Source: Otatea glauca
Lineage: Eukaryota > Streptophyta > Magnoliopsida > Poales > Poaceae
Assembly (NCBI GenBank): GCA_036346275.1
Contig: CM070723.1
Span: forward strand, 32,494,176-32,558,175
DNA: 64,000 bases
Direction: 5' to 3'
In this document: in pieces, positions 25,401 through 36,795 of the stretch
Position numbering within the stretch: the stretch's first letter is position 1
Layout of the letters: each line of letters starts with the position of its first letter
Made by a program: the position numbers and the translations under genes
Notes under the pieces: generated by a model
The model's database searches: none
What the model was told of the DNA's origin: nothing
The model's input: only the letters and a program-made list of their open reading frames with translations

Positions 25401-25700
25401 ACAAGAGAGGCTTTACTATTGTGGATCTCAGTAGACTCGCCTACAAAGATGACCCGTTCGTCCTTGTGAAGCAAACAACTCAAGTCTTCTACGTGTGTGA
25501 TCCGTCCAATCCGAGGTGGCACGTCTTTCCTCAGCAAGAGACGGATCGTAGGAGTTGAAGATGTTGTAGATGAAGAAGAGTATAACCAATTCGATGAGAT
25601 ACCTTCATTTGCAGATGGGGCCTGTCTTAGCGGGGATGACGACACACATGGAGCCAATTACATGCAGGTAGATCATCATGAACGACAGTATTGTAAATAA
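22472..25700 (+). pseudogene. TNP2-type CACTA transposase (CACTA-D), inactivated
   Basis: The ATG at 22472 follows a splice-like TTGCAG and opens MDREEWMYQK, as in the other two copies; I prefer it to the ATG at 22466. Domains in order: transposase-associated domain with CPCIDC and CWIHHGE (22500-22720); TNP2 core (Transposase_21 type) with RFGLSTDGMNPFG, SSRHSTWPV, YNLPPWLC, DIDVYLAPL and CTINDFPALGNL (23400-24300); DUF4218-type (HDLKLLGMKSHNCHVL-like segment, FPSSFFDVMVHL, YPFERYMG; 24390-24890); DUF4216-type (WQGYDINGYTF-like segment, 25080-25540). TNP2 proteins act in the nucleus at CACTA termini. Breaks: frameshift near 23262, stop TAG at 23608, frameshift near 24050, stop near 24339, stop TGA-type break at 24906 and frameshift near 25550. 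Family assignment is certain; activity is excluded. Confidence 0.93.
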
Positions 25701-26235
25701 ATGGACTATTATAATGTTTGTTGTTAATCTCATTGTTGTATTATGTATGTAAAATAGTTTGCAATGCTTTCAAAGTTAAAATTCGTGGTGAATTACTGTT
25801 TGAGGCTTTGATGGAAATGCAATTTCTCTTTATGCCTGCACTTTGTGCCATATGTTGTGAAAGAAAATTCCATTTGACGATGTGTAGTCTCGATGTGATG
25901 TACAATCTATATAATTCTAAGACACAGAAATGAGGCTAAGCTATATGAAATCATTTTTTGAAATTTTCAAAAACTTGGACTTCATTTGTGAAAGTTTTGA
26001 CTTTTCAACTATTTAAGGAAAATTCTTGCCTAGAAAGTGAATTTTGGCATCTTTTTCCAATGCTAACTCTTTTTTGCAAAATTCTTTTTGGAAAAGATTT
26101 GTAGTATCTCAAAGTATATTTCTGGAAAATTTCAAATAATTCCAACGATATTTGCAAAAGTTTTTCACTCTTTGATCTAATTCTGAAAATTTGGACTTCA
26201 TGGTTTGTCTGGACAGACAATAGTGCAATGAACTA

Positions 26236-26715
26236 CATCAATGTCGGTTTTTCCTGAGAACCGATTGAGATAATGATCTATCAGAATCAGTTTTCTTTAA
26301 AAAAGCGATACGGATATTGAAGCATCAGTGTCGGTTTTTTATGTGAAGCGATACTAATGACTAACATCAGTGTCTGTTTTTTATGTAAAGCGATACTAGT
26401 GACTAACATCAGTGTCGGTTTTATTTAGAAACGCGATAGGGATATGAAAATATTTGTGTCAGTTTTTTGAAGTGAACCGATACTAATAACTTACATCAAT
26501 GTCGGTTTTTTTTATGTGAAGCGATACTAATGACTACCATTAGTGTCAGTTTTTTAGGTGAAGCGATATTGATGAATACCATCAGTGTCGGTTTTTTATG
26601 TGAAACGATACTAATAACTAACATCAGTGTCGGTTTTTTATGTGAAGTGACACTGATGACTAATATCAGTATCGGTTTTCTGAAAAAAAAAGCGATACTA
26701 ATACTCCGTCCCCAT
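26236..26715 (+). repeat. Middle repeat array of CACTA-D (TCAGTGTCGGTT family)
   Basis: About ten units of ACATCAGTGTCGGTTTTTTATGTGAAGCGATACTAATGA follow the TNP2 gene. They share the architecture of a subterminal array but have a different core from the left and right ends of the element, and no CACTA terminus follows. It may be the 3' subterminal region of an older element absorbed into CACTA-D. The open frame 26530-27225 across it is not a gene. Confidence 0.85.
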
Positions 26716-27115
26716 TTTATTCCCGCAAGCACCCGATTCGCGCACGCAGCCATTTTAGTTAACCCTAGCTCCGCCCGCCCGCGCCGACCTCCCGCGCCCA
26801 CCCAGCGCCCGTCGCGACGCCCGCCCCGCCTTCCGCCTCCCCACCCGTCCGCCCGCCCGCCGCTCCTACCCGCCCTACCGCTCGACCTCCGTCGCCGGCC
26901 GCGACGCCGCCCGCCCGCACCGCCAACCCGACGCCTGTCGCCTCCCGATGGCCCGTCGCCCGCTCCACCGCCCGACACCCTCCTCGCCCGCTGCCCCACC
27001 TCATCCCGACGCCCACGCCCGCCCCAACGGCCCGTCGCTCGCCCACCGCCCGACGCCCGTCGCCCCGCCCCGACGCCCCTCCTCGCGCCGCCAAATCAGC
27101 AATCGATCTTATTGG
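26716..27115 (+). other. GC-rich block resembling the 5' UTR and first exon of a captured plant gene
   Basis: Between AT-rich flanks lies about 350 bp of CpG-rich, C-rich sequence starting just after GTTAACCCTAGCTCCGCC, the kind of 5' end seen in many grass genes. It could encode a Pro/Arg-rich first exon, but all frames are open here and no protein was recognised. It directly precedes the auxilin-like and RHD3-like fragments in the same orientation, so it may be part of the same captured DNA. Confidence 0.4.
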
Positions 27116-27486
27116 TTAGTGTTGTAGCATCCAAATTGCAGATACACGTTTCTGTTGGTTTTACCCGTGGATGCATGTTTCTTGCGAGGTTTGCTTCTTT
27201 TATAGTTGTTTTCATATACATGTGATTTTAGATAATTGGCAATTCACACTTTGAAAACCTGAAAGTATGACCTGAAAGAAGTATTCAGAGATTGACTGTA
27301 TGATTGTGGTAAATAGCTTGTGGCTTATGAAATTTCTACTGCACGCTTTTGAGGACAAATGGCCCAAATGTTAGTCAGGACTAATTTGAGTGATCTTCAT
27401 CTACTTGTTCTATAATAACAATTTATGGAAAAAATGTGAAAGAGTTGCTAATTATGGTGTTGGCCTTAGTGTTTGGTAGGACTATT

Positions 27487-27605
27487 TGGATGGCAAACTG
27501 TATCCCTGACTAATTTGATTACTGCAGCTGCTATTACAAACTTGTACAGAAAGGCAACTTTGTGTATTCATCCTGATAAGGTGCAATAAAAGGGCGCAAA
27601 TCTTT
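27487..27605 (+). pseudogene. Captured fragment of an auxilin-like J-domain protein
   Basis: A single frame reads GWQTVSLTNLITAAAITNLY continuing into RKATLCIHPDKVQ, with the J-domain signature HPDK. The order (GWQ..-LT-lysine/arginine helix-HPDK-QQKGA) is that of plant auxilin-like proteins, which recruit Hsc70 to uncoat clathrin vesicles. A TAA interrupts the frame just after HPDKVQ (expected Gln), and the rest of the J domain (EKVFDLLKEAW-type helix) is not found downstream. This is a host-gene fragment of about 40 codons inside CACTA-D, in the same orientation as its genes. It is not a functional gene. Confidence 0.8.
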
Positions 27606-28100
27606 AGCTTTTTGGTGTCCACACATATAGAAGGGTCACATTGAACTCCTGTAGGGTCCTCAGCGGAGTTATCCCAACCTAAATGCTCCTTGGACAGAAA
27701 CTTGCTGAGATACAGAATAACTGATTTGCACATGATGGAGTGATAGATTACCTACTTATGGTTTTGGTTTTCATCCTGAAAAATCTTCAGACTAGTAGAT
27801 TGTTGAATTTTTTTCTTTGTCCATGGTAATTTCAGTGTAAGCGTGTATCAATGATATATAAAATTCTCAAAAATATGAGATGGAACTGATCCAGTAAAAG
27901 TTTCGTCACAAGTAAGGGTATTCTTTACGAAGAAATTTAACAAGAATCTTGAGCATGATTCTCTGTATTCAATGATGGCACTATTCAAGAAAAAAGTATG
28001 AACATTAGTGGGAAGTTTCACTTATGATGCACTAATCTTTCCCTAGTGGGTGAAACAGAGTCTTATTTTCTTATCTTTGACTTGAATTTTCATCGCTCTC

Positions 28101-28385
28101 CAGCAAGCTCACAGGCGTGGTAATGGTAGGCTGCCTCCTCCTTGGGCAATTGTTGCTATCACTGTTCTTGGTTTTAGTGAGATCATGGTGCTTCTAAGGT
28201 ACATGGCTCATTAGCTGCACTATGTGCAGCAATTCCTTACACACACTGAAAACAATTACATGACAGTGCCATTTTGTTCTGTTGACCAGGAATCCCATAT
28301 ATCTGTTCTTGCTATTTGTGGGTTATTTACTGGCCAAAGCTTTAGCAATGCAGCTAGATATCAGCAGAGAATTCCAAAATAGCGT
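28101..28385 (+). pseudogene. Captured two-exon fragment of a ROOT HAIR DEFECTIVE 3 / SEY1-type GTPase gene
   Basis: Exon 1 (about 28101-28198) encodes QQAHRRGNGRLPPPWAIVAI plus the first half of a membrane hairpin and ends LLR. Exon 2 (28290-28385) encodes NPIYLFLLFVGYLLAKALAM plus QLDISREF. The intron 28199-28289 keeps GT...AG borders. Together they match the C-terminal transmembrane region of RHD3/SEY1 (atlastin-like) ER-shaping GTPases, where LPPPWAI begins the first membrane helix and the second helix ends in a W/MQLDI segment. The GTPase domain and the C-terminal tail are absent, so the fragment is not functional. Intron retention means capture from genomic DNA rather than from cDNA. 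Confidence 0.85.
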
Positions 28386-28787
28386 GCTAAAATTTTGAAC
28401 ACTTGATATGCTAAAGCTTTGTACATATTATTACTGAAATATAGGGAGGGTTAATCTATATGAATGGCACGGAATGGAAGTGTAGCACGAGTTGTCATCT
28501 AACATTATCATAATCATGTAGTTTCATAATATGTACATTTTCATTAAACTGTTTTATTTAGATCTGTGATACTGCTTCGAAAATGTGTCTGCTGATGTCA
28601 TTTAGACACACTTACCTAATTGAGATGGTCCCCAGGGAGGTGGTGTTTGATCATTTAGACACACTTTGCAAAGTTTCTAAGTGAAGTACACTATAATTCC
28701 TTGTATGCAACCGAAGGTGAGGAGTATTTTGCTTGCTAATGTCTACCTATTTAATAAATCCACGAATGACCTGTATATCTCACCAAC
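28386..28787 (+). other. Unassigned part of CACTA-D after the RHD3 fragment
   Basis: AT-rich, intron-like DNA. No exon was recognised. It could be the intron following the captured RHD3 exon. Confidence 0.4.
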
Positions 28788-30249
28788 TGTCGACTTTTGT
28801 AGTCGGCAAAAAATTTATGGGGTAGGCGCTGGATCTCAAACTCGATGGTCACACAAGACAAGGGGTTTAGACAGGTTCAGGCCCTCAGCGATGAAGGTAA
28901 TACCCTAATCCTGTGTGCTGAAATTATGCTGATCTCTTGGATCTGGGGTTACTCAAAGCGCAATATGCTCTGGGCGATATGAGGTGTGCTATGCTCTATG
29001 GCTTGATTGCTCTAGGCTTGGATCATCCGATCCTTCTGTCGTTGCCCGCCCTCTCCCTTATATAGCGGGGGTGGGGTGGCTTACAGAGTCCTGATCGGTA
29101 AAGAGATTCCGATCGGTTACAAGATTCTAGTCGGTTACAGGATAGAGTTTACATCTTTATCTACCCTATTAACGACTCGGATTACAACCGTATCTATCAT
29201 ATCTAAATATAAGTTCAACTTCCTTTAGGATATGTCCCTTTGCGCACAGCAGTGGGGCCTGACGCGGGGAGTATCTTCTGGGCCTCCCTCTTGGGCCTGT
29301 CATGAGGGTACTGGTTCTTATATTCCACAAGAGCCCCAAGTCCTTTGCGATCGAGTTGCCGCTTTCTGGTTGCAGCCCAACTCGAGTCATGCTTCACGCC
29401 GAGTGCTTCAGTTCTTGATGCACTTCCGACTAGTTTTCCTTACAATGAGTGCCCTGTTGTAGGCAAAGAGATCGTGAAGGACTCAATAGAGCTCCACGCG
29501 TTAAACTTTCCGAGTGGTTCCTAGCCCCATTATTGGAATTCTGGCAGTCGGCTCATCTTGGGACATACTGTATCACAAACGATATGCAGAAGTCAAAATG
29601 CTTTTCCCGCTCAAGGCAAAATTCAGCGCCACTCCTTTAAATTCATTCGTCGGTTGTTGATGTAAATCGTTGAAGCGTTGGCTCACACACAACGCATCCA
29701 AATTTAGTAGCCCTGAAATCATGTATATGCAGAACTTAGGCAATGTAAAAACAATTCACTCATATGTGATGTCTGACTGGTGTATATATAATTTTAGAGT
29801 TTTTTACTCTTTTTCCTTATTGATTTTGAATTCATCCGAGTGGTTTGACTCTTTTTGTTTAAGCACTCTGCCCGACTAGTCTAGCCCCCGAGCGTTGGGA
29901 GTCGGCTCATGGCTCTTTTTCCCAGGCATGTGTTACAAGATTCCGATCGGTTAAGAGATTCCGATCGGTTAAGAGATTCCGAGCGGGGGTGGGGTGGCTT
30001 ACAGAGTCCTGATCGGTTAAGAGATTCCGATCGGTTACAAGATTCTAGTCGGTTACAGGATAGAGTTTACATCTTTATCTACCCTATTAACGACTCGGAT
30101 TACAACCGTATCTATCATATCTAAATATAAGTTCAACTTACTTTAGGATATGTCCCTTTGCGCACGGCAGCGGGGCCTGACGCGGGGAGTATCTTCTGGG
30201 CCTACCTCTTGGGCCTGTCATGAGGGTACCTGGGTTCTTATATTCCACA
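28788..30249. mobile_element. LTR-derived element with internal duplication (TSD CCAAC)
   Basis: The element begins TGTCGACTTTTGTAG and ends TTCTTATATTCCACA, with CCAAC on both sides (28783-28787 and 30250-30254). The first 537 bp (28788-29325) look like one LTR ending in ATTCCACA. The end of that LTR recurs at 29975-30249, but the second copy lacks the LTR's 5' half and instead starts with three GATTCCGATCGGTTAAGA-type repeats (29940-29975). The middle has no gag or pol. This is either a degenerate short non-autonomous LTR element or a rearranged solo LTR. Sequences such as TTTAGACAGGTTCAGGCCCTC are typical of grass LTRs. Confidence 0.8.
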
Positions 30250-30254
30250 CCAAC

Positions 30255-30399
30255 CCTTTTATTGGAATCCTGTGTTATTTTCATATCACCTAGATGTTGA
30301 CTAGTAGCTATTTAGATAACACCAGATGAACATGTACAATTCTAGACACAGCTACACGCTTCATTTCGATCTCTTTTCATAATTGTGCAAGTATGTGTA
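30255..30399 (+). other. CACTA-D sequence between two LTR insertions
   Basis: This short stretch of CACTA-D is uncovered between the CCAAC and GTGTA target duplications and continues at 41419. Nothing was recognised in it. Confidence 0.5.
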
Positions 30400-33309
30400 T
30401 GTCGGGACCCGGATTTGCAAATCCGAAACCCTCTGTGTATACTGCACTAGTCCAGGATCAAGATAGTGCACACAGTGGAAACATAGATGAAATACCATTC
30501 CATACAACGAATTAACTAAGAAGAATCAAATTTTTATTAAATAAAGCAAACGACCTTATGGTCAATGTTTACACTGTTATGCCTTAAGGGCTTAAGAAAC
30601 AAATACTATTGCAGCGGAAAAGATAACTTGAGCCATTCGACATGCCACAGGCAATCGTGTGGGAACGCCTTCCTAATCCACATAGTCTTCATAGAATTCC
30701 TCCTCATGATATTCATTATCTCCTTCAGCAACTGATCAACAAGGGCATAAAGCCGTGAGTACAAAAAGTACTCAGCAAGCCGTAGGGAATTGATGCAATA
30801 TATTCATGCACGGCTTGACAAGGATGGCTATATGTTTCATTTGCAGAAAGCAATAACTTGAATTGAAATACAATAAATAGATTGAAAGCATATTTATGAA
30901 AAGATAAATAAATGATTGATACATCAATGATAGACAACAAAACAACAGTGAACTCCCCGTTCACATCCCAACAATTCCACATTCCACATTTTATGAAACA
31001 CTCTATACCCCGTGTGAAATTGCTGGGCTTGTCCATGACCGCGGACGCGGCTATTCGAATAGTTTTACACTCTGCAGAGGTTGTACAACTTTACCCACAA
31101 GACATGACCATCTCTTTGTGCAATCGATCTTAACACACTTCCTTTGGTGTGTCGCAGAGATATCATGACAAAGCCTTTACAATGCAATCGTCTAAACTCG
31201 CATCGCTCGCTAAGGTTTCGCCCATTAGGGCCCCCTCTTGCGCCTTGCGAATCTACCCGTCCATCCCAGAACCCACACCACCAATTGGCAGTGCTCAAGG
31301 CTAGACATTGCAAGTTAATCAGCTAGGTCTATCCCATTCGAGACATGTGGTAGTACGGTTAGGCCTAGTTCAATGGCGCACAAGATTAAGTCCTTAATTG
31401 TCTCAGGCAAGACATCCACATCCCGATGTGATAGAAAGCACCCCCTTTACTGCACGATCACTTGCCCGAGGGAAAACAATTCGTTCAACCAAGACTAATG
31501 GCAAACCCCGCTATGGTACAACAAATTTTACAACAGTGGCTAACGGCCATGATTCAATATCTTATTAAGTTAAGATTAACATTATTCAATATGTGACATG
31601 AATCCCAACGTATATCTAAGCATGTCTAAGCATAGCTACGTAACCCAATGTTGGTATAATGATTATGTCCAACTAGTAATGTCCCAACCTAGGTTTAGCA
31701 ATTGATACATGGCATACAATTAATCAAGGTGGCACAATGTCAACTAGGTATACATCTACTCCCATTAAATAAGCATTGATACACAAAATAGCATGCAATT
31801 GTAATAAAGTAAATTACTTTTGCAAACATAGGATCAATATGATCAAAGGTTATGACTTGCCTTGCTGATCTAGTGCTGAATCTTGGTCTTCGAAGTCTTC
31901 GTTCGCCCCCTCGGAATTGCGTCTAGCGGAAAAGAAGCAACGAAACCAAATAAATACAAAACAGAGACTCAAACAAGCTCAAAACTGAAAATAAATGGCT
32001 CTGAAAGATAGATCTTGATTTTATAAAAATTTAGAAACTTGAATCGCCTCAATCGGAGTTCGTATGAGGGAGAACGAGCTTCAGGAAAATTAAATCAGAG
32101 AAAAAGGCTGAAAATCAGAAATTCGGAATTTCTGGATTTATTTTGTTACTGGAAAATGATTTATTGCGCAACGCTGACGTCATCCGGCTCTTGGTGGACT
32201 CGGTCCATGGCACGGGCTCGGTTCACCGTGCACCCGGTGCACAGATGGCGTCAGCGCTAACGAGGCGACACGCGGCGGCAGGGCTGACGCGGCGGCTAAT
32301 GCGGATGGACACACGGACGGACACGTGTCACGCATCAGGAGGCTACGATTGGATCGGGCAGCTGAGAACAAGGCGCGGGCGGCGAAAAACGTGGCGCGAT
32401 TAGGAGCGTCGGTTGGCGATCGGACGGCCAGAACCCAGCTAAGACGGACGACGGCGAGTGGCGGCGCAAGCTTACCGGCAACGAGGAAGATGACACGGCA
32501 CACGGCGGATTAGCGCCGGATCGAGCGCGAAGCAAGATGAATCTGGATGACAACAAAGCGACGAGTTCGGGCGTACAAGCGACAGCGGCGGAGGAGGACC
32601 GACAGTGGAGATCCGGGCGGCGGAAGGCGTTGGATGAAGACGCAACTCCGGTGAGGTCGCACGGGCGGAGGGCGAGGTCTCGGGCAGTGAGAAAGGGGGC
32701 AAAAGGAGCAGCATTGAGAGGGGATCCTCGGGAGGCGCGCGGCGGGTTAAATAGGGGTCTCGAGAGGCGGGCCCGACCCAAAGTCCGAGGACAGCAGCAT
32801 GCGGCGACAGGACTCCGAGCGGCACAACGGCTAGGTTTAGGGTTTCACGGGCGCGGCGACGTGGCTGCATCGCAGCCACACACGCGGCGCAGATTCGACG
32901 GCTGTGGCGCGCGCGGGCTGGCTGGGCCGCGAGGCGAAGCTGGGCCGAGGTGCAGGTTGATTGGAGCAGGCCGGGAAAGCGGGCTGAGCGAAGAAAAAAA
33001 AAGATGGGCCGGCGGGAATTCGGCCCGAAAGGCTTTTTGAGAAATAAAATCATTTTCCGATTAAGAAAAATTCCAGAAATTCAAATAAATGCAAATAAAT
33101 TCATAAAAATCCCCAAAAATACAGAAAAATTCCTTGGAGCACGATGAACCCAATTAAAACTGAAATCTTTAGTTTGATGAATAGTTTAGTCAAATTAAAT
33201 CCTTTCATTAATGGAAAATTCAAATTAAGCTGGAATTAATTCAAGGAAAATGCAAATGGTTTATTTTTTGAATTCAAACATTCCAAAACTCAAATTTTGG
33301 GATGTTACA
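30400..33309 (-). mobile_element. 3' LTR of Gyp-2 (2910 bp)
   Basis: TGTCGGGACCC...GGGATGTTACA on the + strand. It is very similar to the right LTR, with scattered substitutions. It lacks about 54 bp present at 39391-39443 and has about 35 extra bp near 32255-32290. The part from 32170 to 33040 is GC-rich and open in several frames on both strands; this is a compositional effect, not a gene. A TATTTAA motif on the minus strand near 32746 is the likely U3 TATA box. Confidence 0.9.
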
Positions 33310-33310
33310 A

Positions 33311-33323
33311 ACCTTCCCCCCTT
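33311..33323 (-). promoter_or_regulatory. Polypurine tract of Gyp-2
   Basis: AAGGGGGGAAGGT on the minus strand lies one base from the 3' LTR, the expected primer for plus-strand DNA synthesis. Confidence 0.85.
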
Positions 33324-34635
33324 AAATGGAATCTCGACCCCGAGATTCTGGATAGCTAGGGAATAGGTGGGGAAACTCGGACTTCAGATCCTCTTCACGC
33401 TCCCAAGTTGCTTCCTCTTCTGAATGATTGCTCCACTGGACCTTGCAAAAACGGGTAATCTTGCTTCTCGTGATACGCTCTGCGATATCCAAAATTTTCA
33501 CTGGTTGCTCCTTGTAGGTAAGATCCTCTTGCAAATCAATGGCTTCCAAAGGCATCTGTTCCTCTGGCACACGTAGGCATTTCTTCAACTGCGATACATG
33601 GAACACATCATGGATTCTGGCAAAAGACTGAGGCAATTCTAACTTGTAGGCAACCTCGCCTCTTCGTTCCAAGATTTTGAACGGTCCCACATATCTAGGG
33701 GTAAGCTTTCCTTTTACTTGAAATCTCTTAACTCCTTTGAGAGGGGTGACTCTGAGATAAACATAATCATTTGGCTCGAAACTCAAATGTCGACGACGAT
33801 TATCTGCATAACTCTTCTGTCTGCTTTGAGCGATCTTCAAACGGTCTCGAATTAGTTGGACTTGCTCTTCGGCTTCTTGTAGTATGGCAGGGCCAAATAA
33901 TTGTCTTTCTCCCAACTCCTTCCAGTTGAGAGGGGTTCTGCACTTTCTTCCATATAAGGCTTCAAAAGGCGACATTTGCAGACTGGCCTGATAATTATTG
34001 TTATATGAAAACTCGGCGTAGGGCAAACACTTATCCCACTTGGCACCATAGGTTAAGGCACAAGCTCTTAACATATCCTCAAGAATCTGATTTACACGCT
34101 CAGTCTGTCCATCGGTTTGAGGGTGATAGGCAGTACTGAATCTGAGATGAGTTCCCATGGCTTCATGCAGACTCTACAAAAAACGAGAAGTAAACTGGGT
34201 TCCTCTATCAGACACTATCTTCTCAGGCACTCCGTGAAGACTGACGATCCTTGACATATATAATTCTGCTAATTTATCTCCTGCATAGGTAGTCTTAACT
34301 GGAATGAAGTGAGCTACCTTAGTCAATCGATCCACTATTACCCAGATCAAGTCATAACCTGCTTGGGTCTTAGGAAATCAGGTGATGAAATCCATACCAA
34401 TTTCTTCCCACTTCCACTCGGGAATCTTCAATGGCTGCAGCAATCCTGCTGGTCTCTGATGCTCTGCCTTGATCTTCTGTCAGACATCACAAAGTGCAAC
34501 ATATTCTGCAATCTCACGCTTCATACTAGGCCACCAATACCTTTCCTTTAGGTCTTGATACATCTTGGTACTTCTAGGATGAATGGAGTATAAAGTCTCA
34601 TGCGCTTCTTTGAGTATCAACTCCTTAAGCTCTTT
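33322..34635 (-). pseudogene. Gyp-2 pol: integrase and chromodomain
   Basis: This is one frame on the minus strand, continuous with the RNase H frame but broken by stops at 34636-34638, 34480-34482, 34378-34380 and 34174-34176. It contains the zinc-binding region (EAH...SIHP...ALCDV, where the second Cys of the CxxC is replaced by the TGA at 34480), the catalytic core (MDFI, VSDRGTQF, TAYHPQTDGQTERVNQILED), then the GPF motif and a C-terminal chromodomain (KVQWSNHSEEEATWEREEDL). The integrase would insert the cDNA; the chromodomain is thought to steer it to heterochromatin. With the stops it cannot be made whole. Confidence 0.93.
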
Positions 34636-35800
34636 CTAATCTGGTACGCAAATACGCTTCTCATACCAAATAGTACCTTGTTCATCTTCGGTGAACCCTG
34701 GGGCTTTTCCTTTCTTCATATTGCTCTTAATCTCCTTGACATCAGCATCATCTACCTGTGCTTCTCGAATCTGATCTTCCAATGTAGGGCGTACTTCCAA
34801 AGTGGATAAATAACCTTCCTGGACCAATTCCAAACTAAGCTTTTGAAATTCCTTATAAAGGGCTGGCTGACTTTCCTTAATCATCAGAGTATTGCAGTAG
34901 CTCTTTCTACTCAAAGCATCGACTACGACATTGGCTTTACCTGGATGATAATGAATCCCAATGTCATAGTCCTTGATCAATTCCAACCATCTTCTTTGTC
35001 TCATATTGAGGTCAGCTTGGGTAAAGATATACTTCAGACTCTTGTGATCCGTATAAACCTCACAACGATTACCAATGAGATAGTGGCGCCAAATCTTTAA
35101 AGCATGCACTACGGCTGCCAATTCCAAATCATGGGTAGGATAGTTAACTTCATGTGGCCTTAGTTGTCGCAAAGCATACGCTACAACCTTCTTATCTTGC
35201 ATTAGCACACAACCGAGTCCTTGTCGGGATGCATCACATAATATCTCAAAATCCTTCCTATTGTCTGGCAGGATAAGCACTGGGGCAGTTGTTAAACACT
35301 TCTTTAGCTCTTGGAAACTCTGCTCACACTCTGGTGTCCAAACAGATTTCTTCTCCTTCTTTAAGAGTTGAGTGAGCGGTCTAGCTTTTCTAGAAAACCC
35401 TTCTATGAAACGGCGATAATATCCCGCCATTCCAAGAAAACTTCGGATTTGGGGTACCATCTTGGGTGACTCCCAACTTCACACATCTCGTACCTTACCA
35501 GGGTCAACAGCGACTCCTTCTGCCGATATGACATGTCCTAGAAAAGCAACTTCTTTCATCCAGAACTCACATTTACTTAACTTTGCATAAAGCTGATTCT
35601 CTCTTAGCTTCGTTAAAACTTCGCGCAAGTGATCCTCATGTTCTTCCTCACACTTGGATTAGATCAGAATGTCATCAATGAAAACAACAACAAATTTATC
35701 CAAATATTCCATGAATACATTATTCACCATGGTCATGAAGTAGGCAGGGGCATTAGTCAATCCAAAAGACATCACGGTATACTCATACTGTCCATCCGAG
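34636..35800 (-). pseudogene. Gyp-2 pol: end of reverse transcriptase and RNase H
   Basis: From the frameshift near 35800 the RT continues with VVVFIDDILI (the YVDD-box equivalent, near 35670), followed directly by a TAA and later a TGA near 35480. The open part from 35460 encodes SFLGMAGYYRRFI and a Ty3-type RNase H with catalytic Asp, Glu and Asp at residues 76, 113 and 138 of that frame (ILCDAS, DLELAAV, YTDHKS), then the HPGKAN.VVDALSR tether. It is in frame with the integrase part. Broken, hence inactive. Confidence 0.92.
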
Positions 35801-36795
35801 TAACAAAAGCTGTTTTGGGTATATCCTCTTGACGAATATTCAACTGGTGGTAACCTGATCTTAAGTCAATCTTCGAAAACACTCCGGCTCCTTGAAGTTG
35901 GTCAAACAAATCATCGATTATTGGCAGAGGGTACTTATTCTTGATGGTGACCTCATTAAGTGAGCGATAATCTACACACATTCTCTGAGTTCCATCTTTC
36001 TTTTCAACTAGAAGAACTGACGCTCCCCAGGGCGAAGAACTTGGTCGAACAAAACCTTGATCTTGTAGCTCTTTAATCTGTCTCTTTACTTCAGCTAACT
36101 CATTAGCAGGCATCCTATAAGGTCTCTTAGAAATGGGTGGTGTTCCAGGAACTAGTTCTATCAAGAACTCTATATCTCGATCCGGTGGCATCCCAGGCAA
36201 CTCATCTGGAAACACATCAGGAAATTCGCTGGCGACTGGCACATCTTCCAAACTTATTCCTTTGGCACTACAGACTTTAATCCCTTCAGATTGATCTAAA
36301 ACAGCTTGAAATCTTAACTTGGCTCCATCTGGACTGGTTAGGGTCATCTCTCTATTCCCACAATCCAAAACTGCTTGGTTCTTGGAGAGCCAATCCATTC
36401 CTAGGATCACATCTAGGGACTTGGTGTCTAGGACAATCAGGTTGGCTAGAAATTCTACCCCTCCAATTAATATCTTAACTTCGCGGTAGCCTTGGTTCGT
36501 ACTCAAATCAGAACCAGGAGATTGCACTAATAGAATAGTCTTAAGAGGCATTGTCTTTAATTGATGATTTGTAGCAAAACTCCGAGAAACAAACGAATGC
36601 GTAGCTCCAGAATCAAACAAAACCATGGTAGATGCTGAGTTGACTAGGAGCTTGCCTAGTATGACGTTTGGTGCAGACTGGGCGTCCTCGGTGGTGACGT
36701 GATTCACACGGCCTCTTCCAGCAGGCGGCGGAGTCCTGGTGGCTTGGTTGGGAGTCTGGGGCACTCCACGTCCTGATCCTGGGGCAGGGGTCTTG
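35772..36795 (-). pseudogene. Gyp-2 pol: protease and first half of reverse transcriptase
   Basis: The frame contains the aspartic protease active site FDSGATHSF (near 36610) and the DWLS flap region, then RT from PPYR.PAELAEVKRQ-type motif through KKDGTQRMCVDYRSLN and FSKIDLRSGYHQLNIR to KTAFVTR. A one-base deletion near 35800 then throws it out of frame (RMDSMSIP then stop). Its start overlaps the gag frame, with a frame change near 36800, where the gag zinc-knuckle frame ends its homology. Confidence 0.92.

Noticed and set aside
26530..27225. Open frame of 231 codons through the middle array and GC-rich block
   Set aside because: It runs through repeat units and C-rich DNA, with Pro/Arg-rich content caused by composition.
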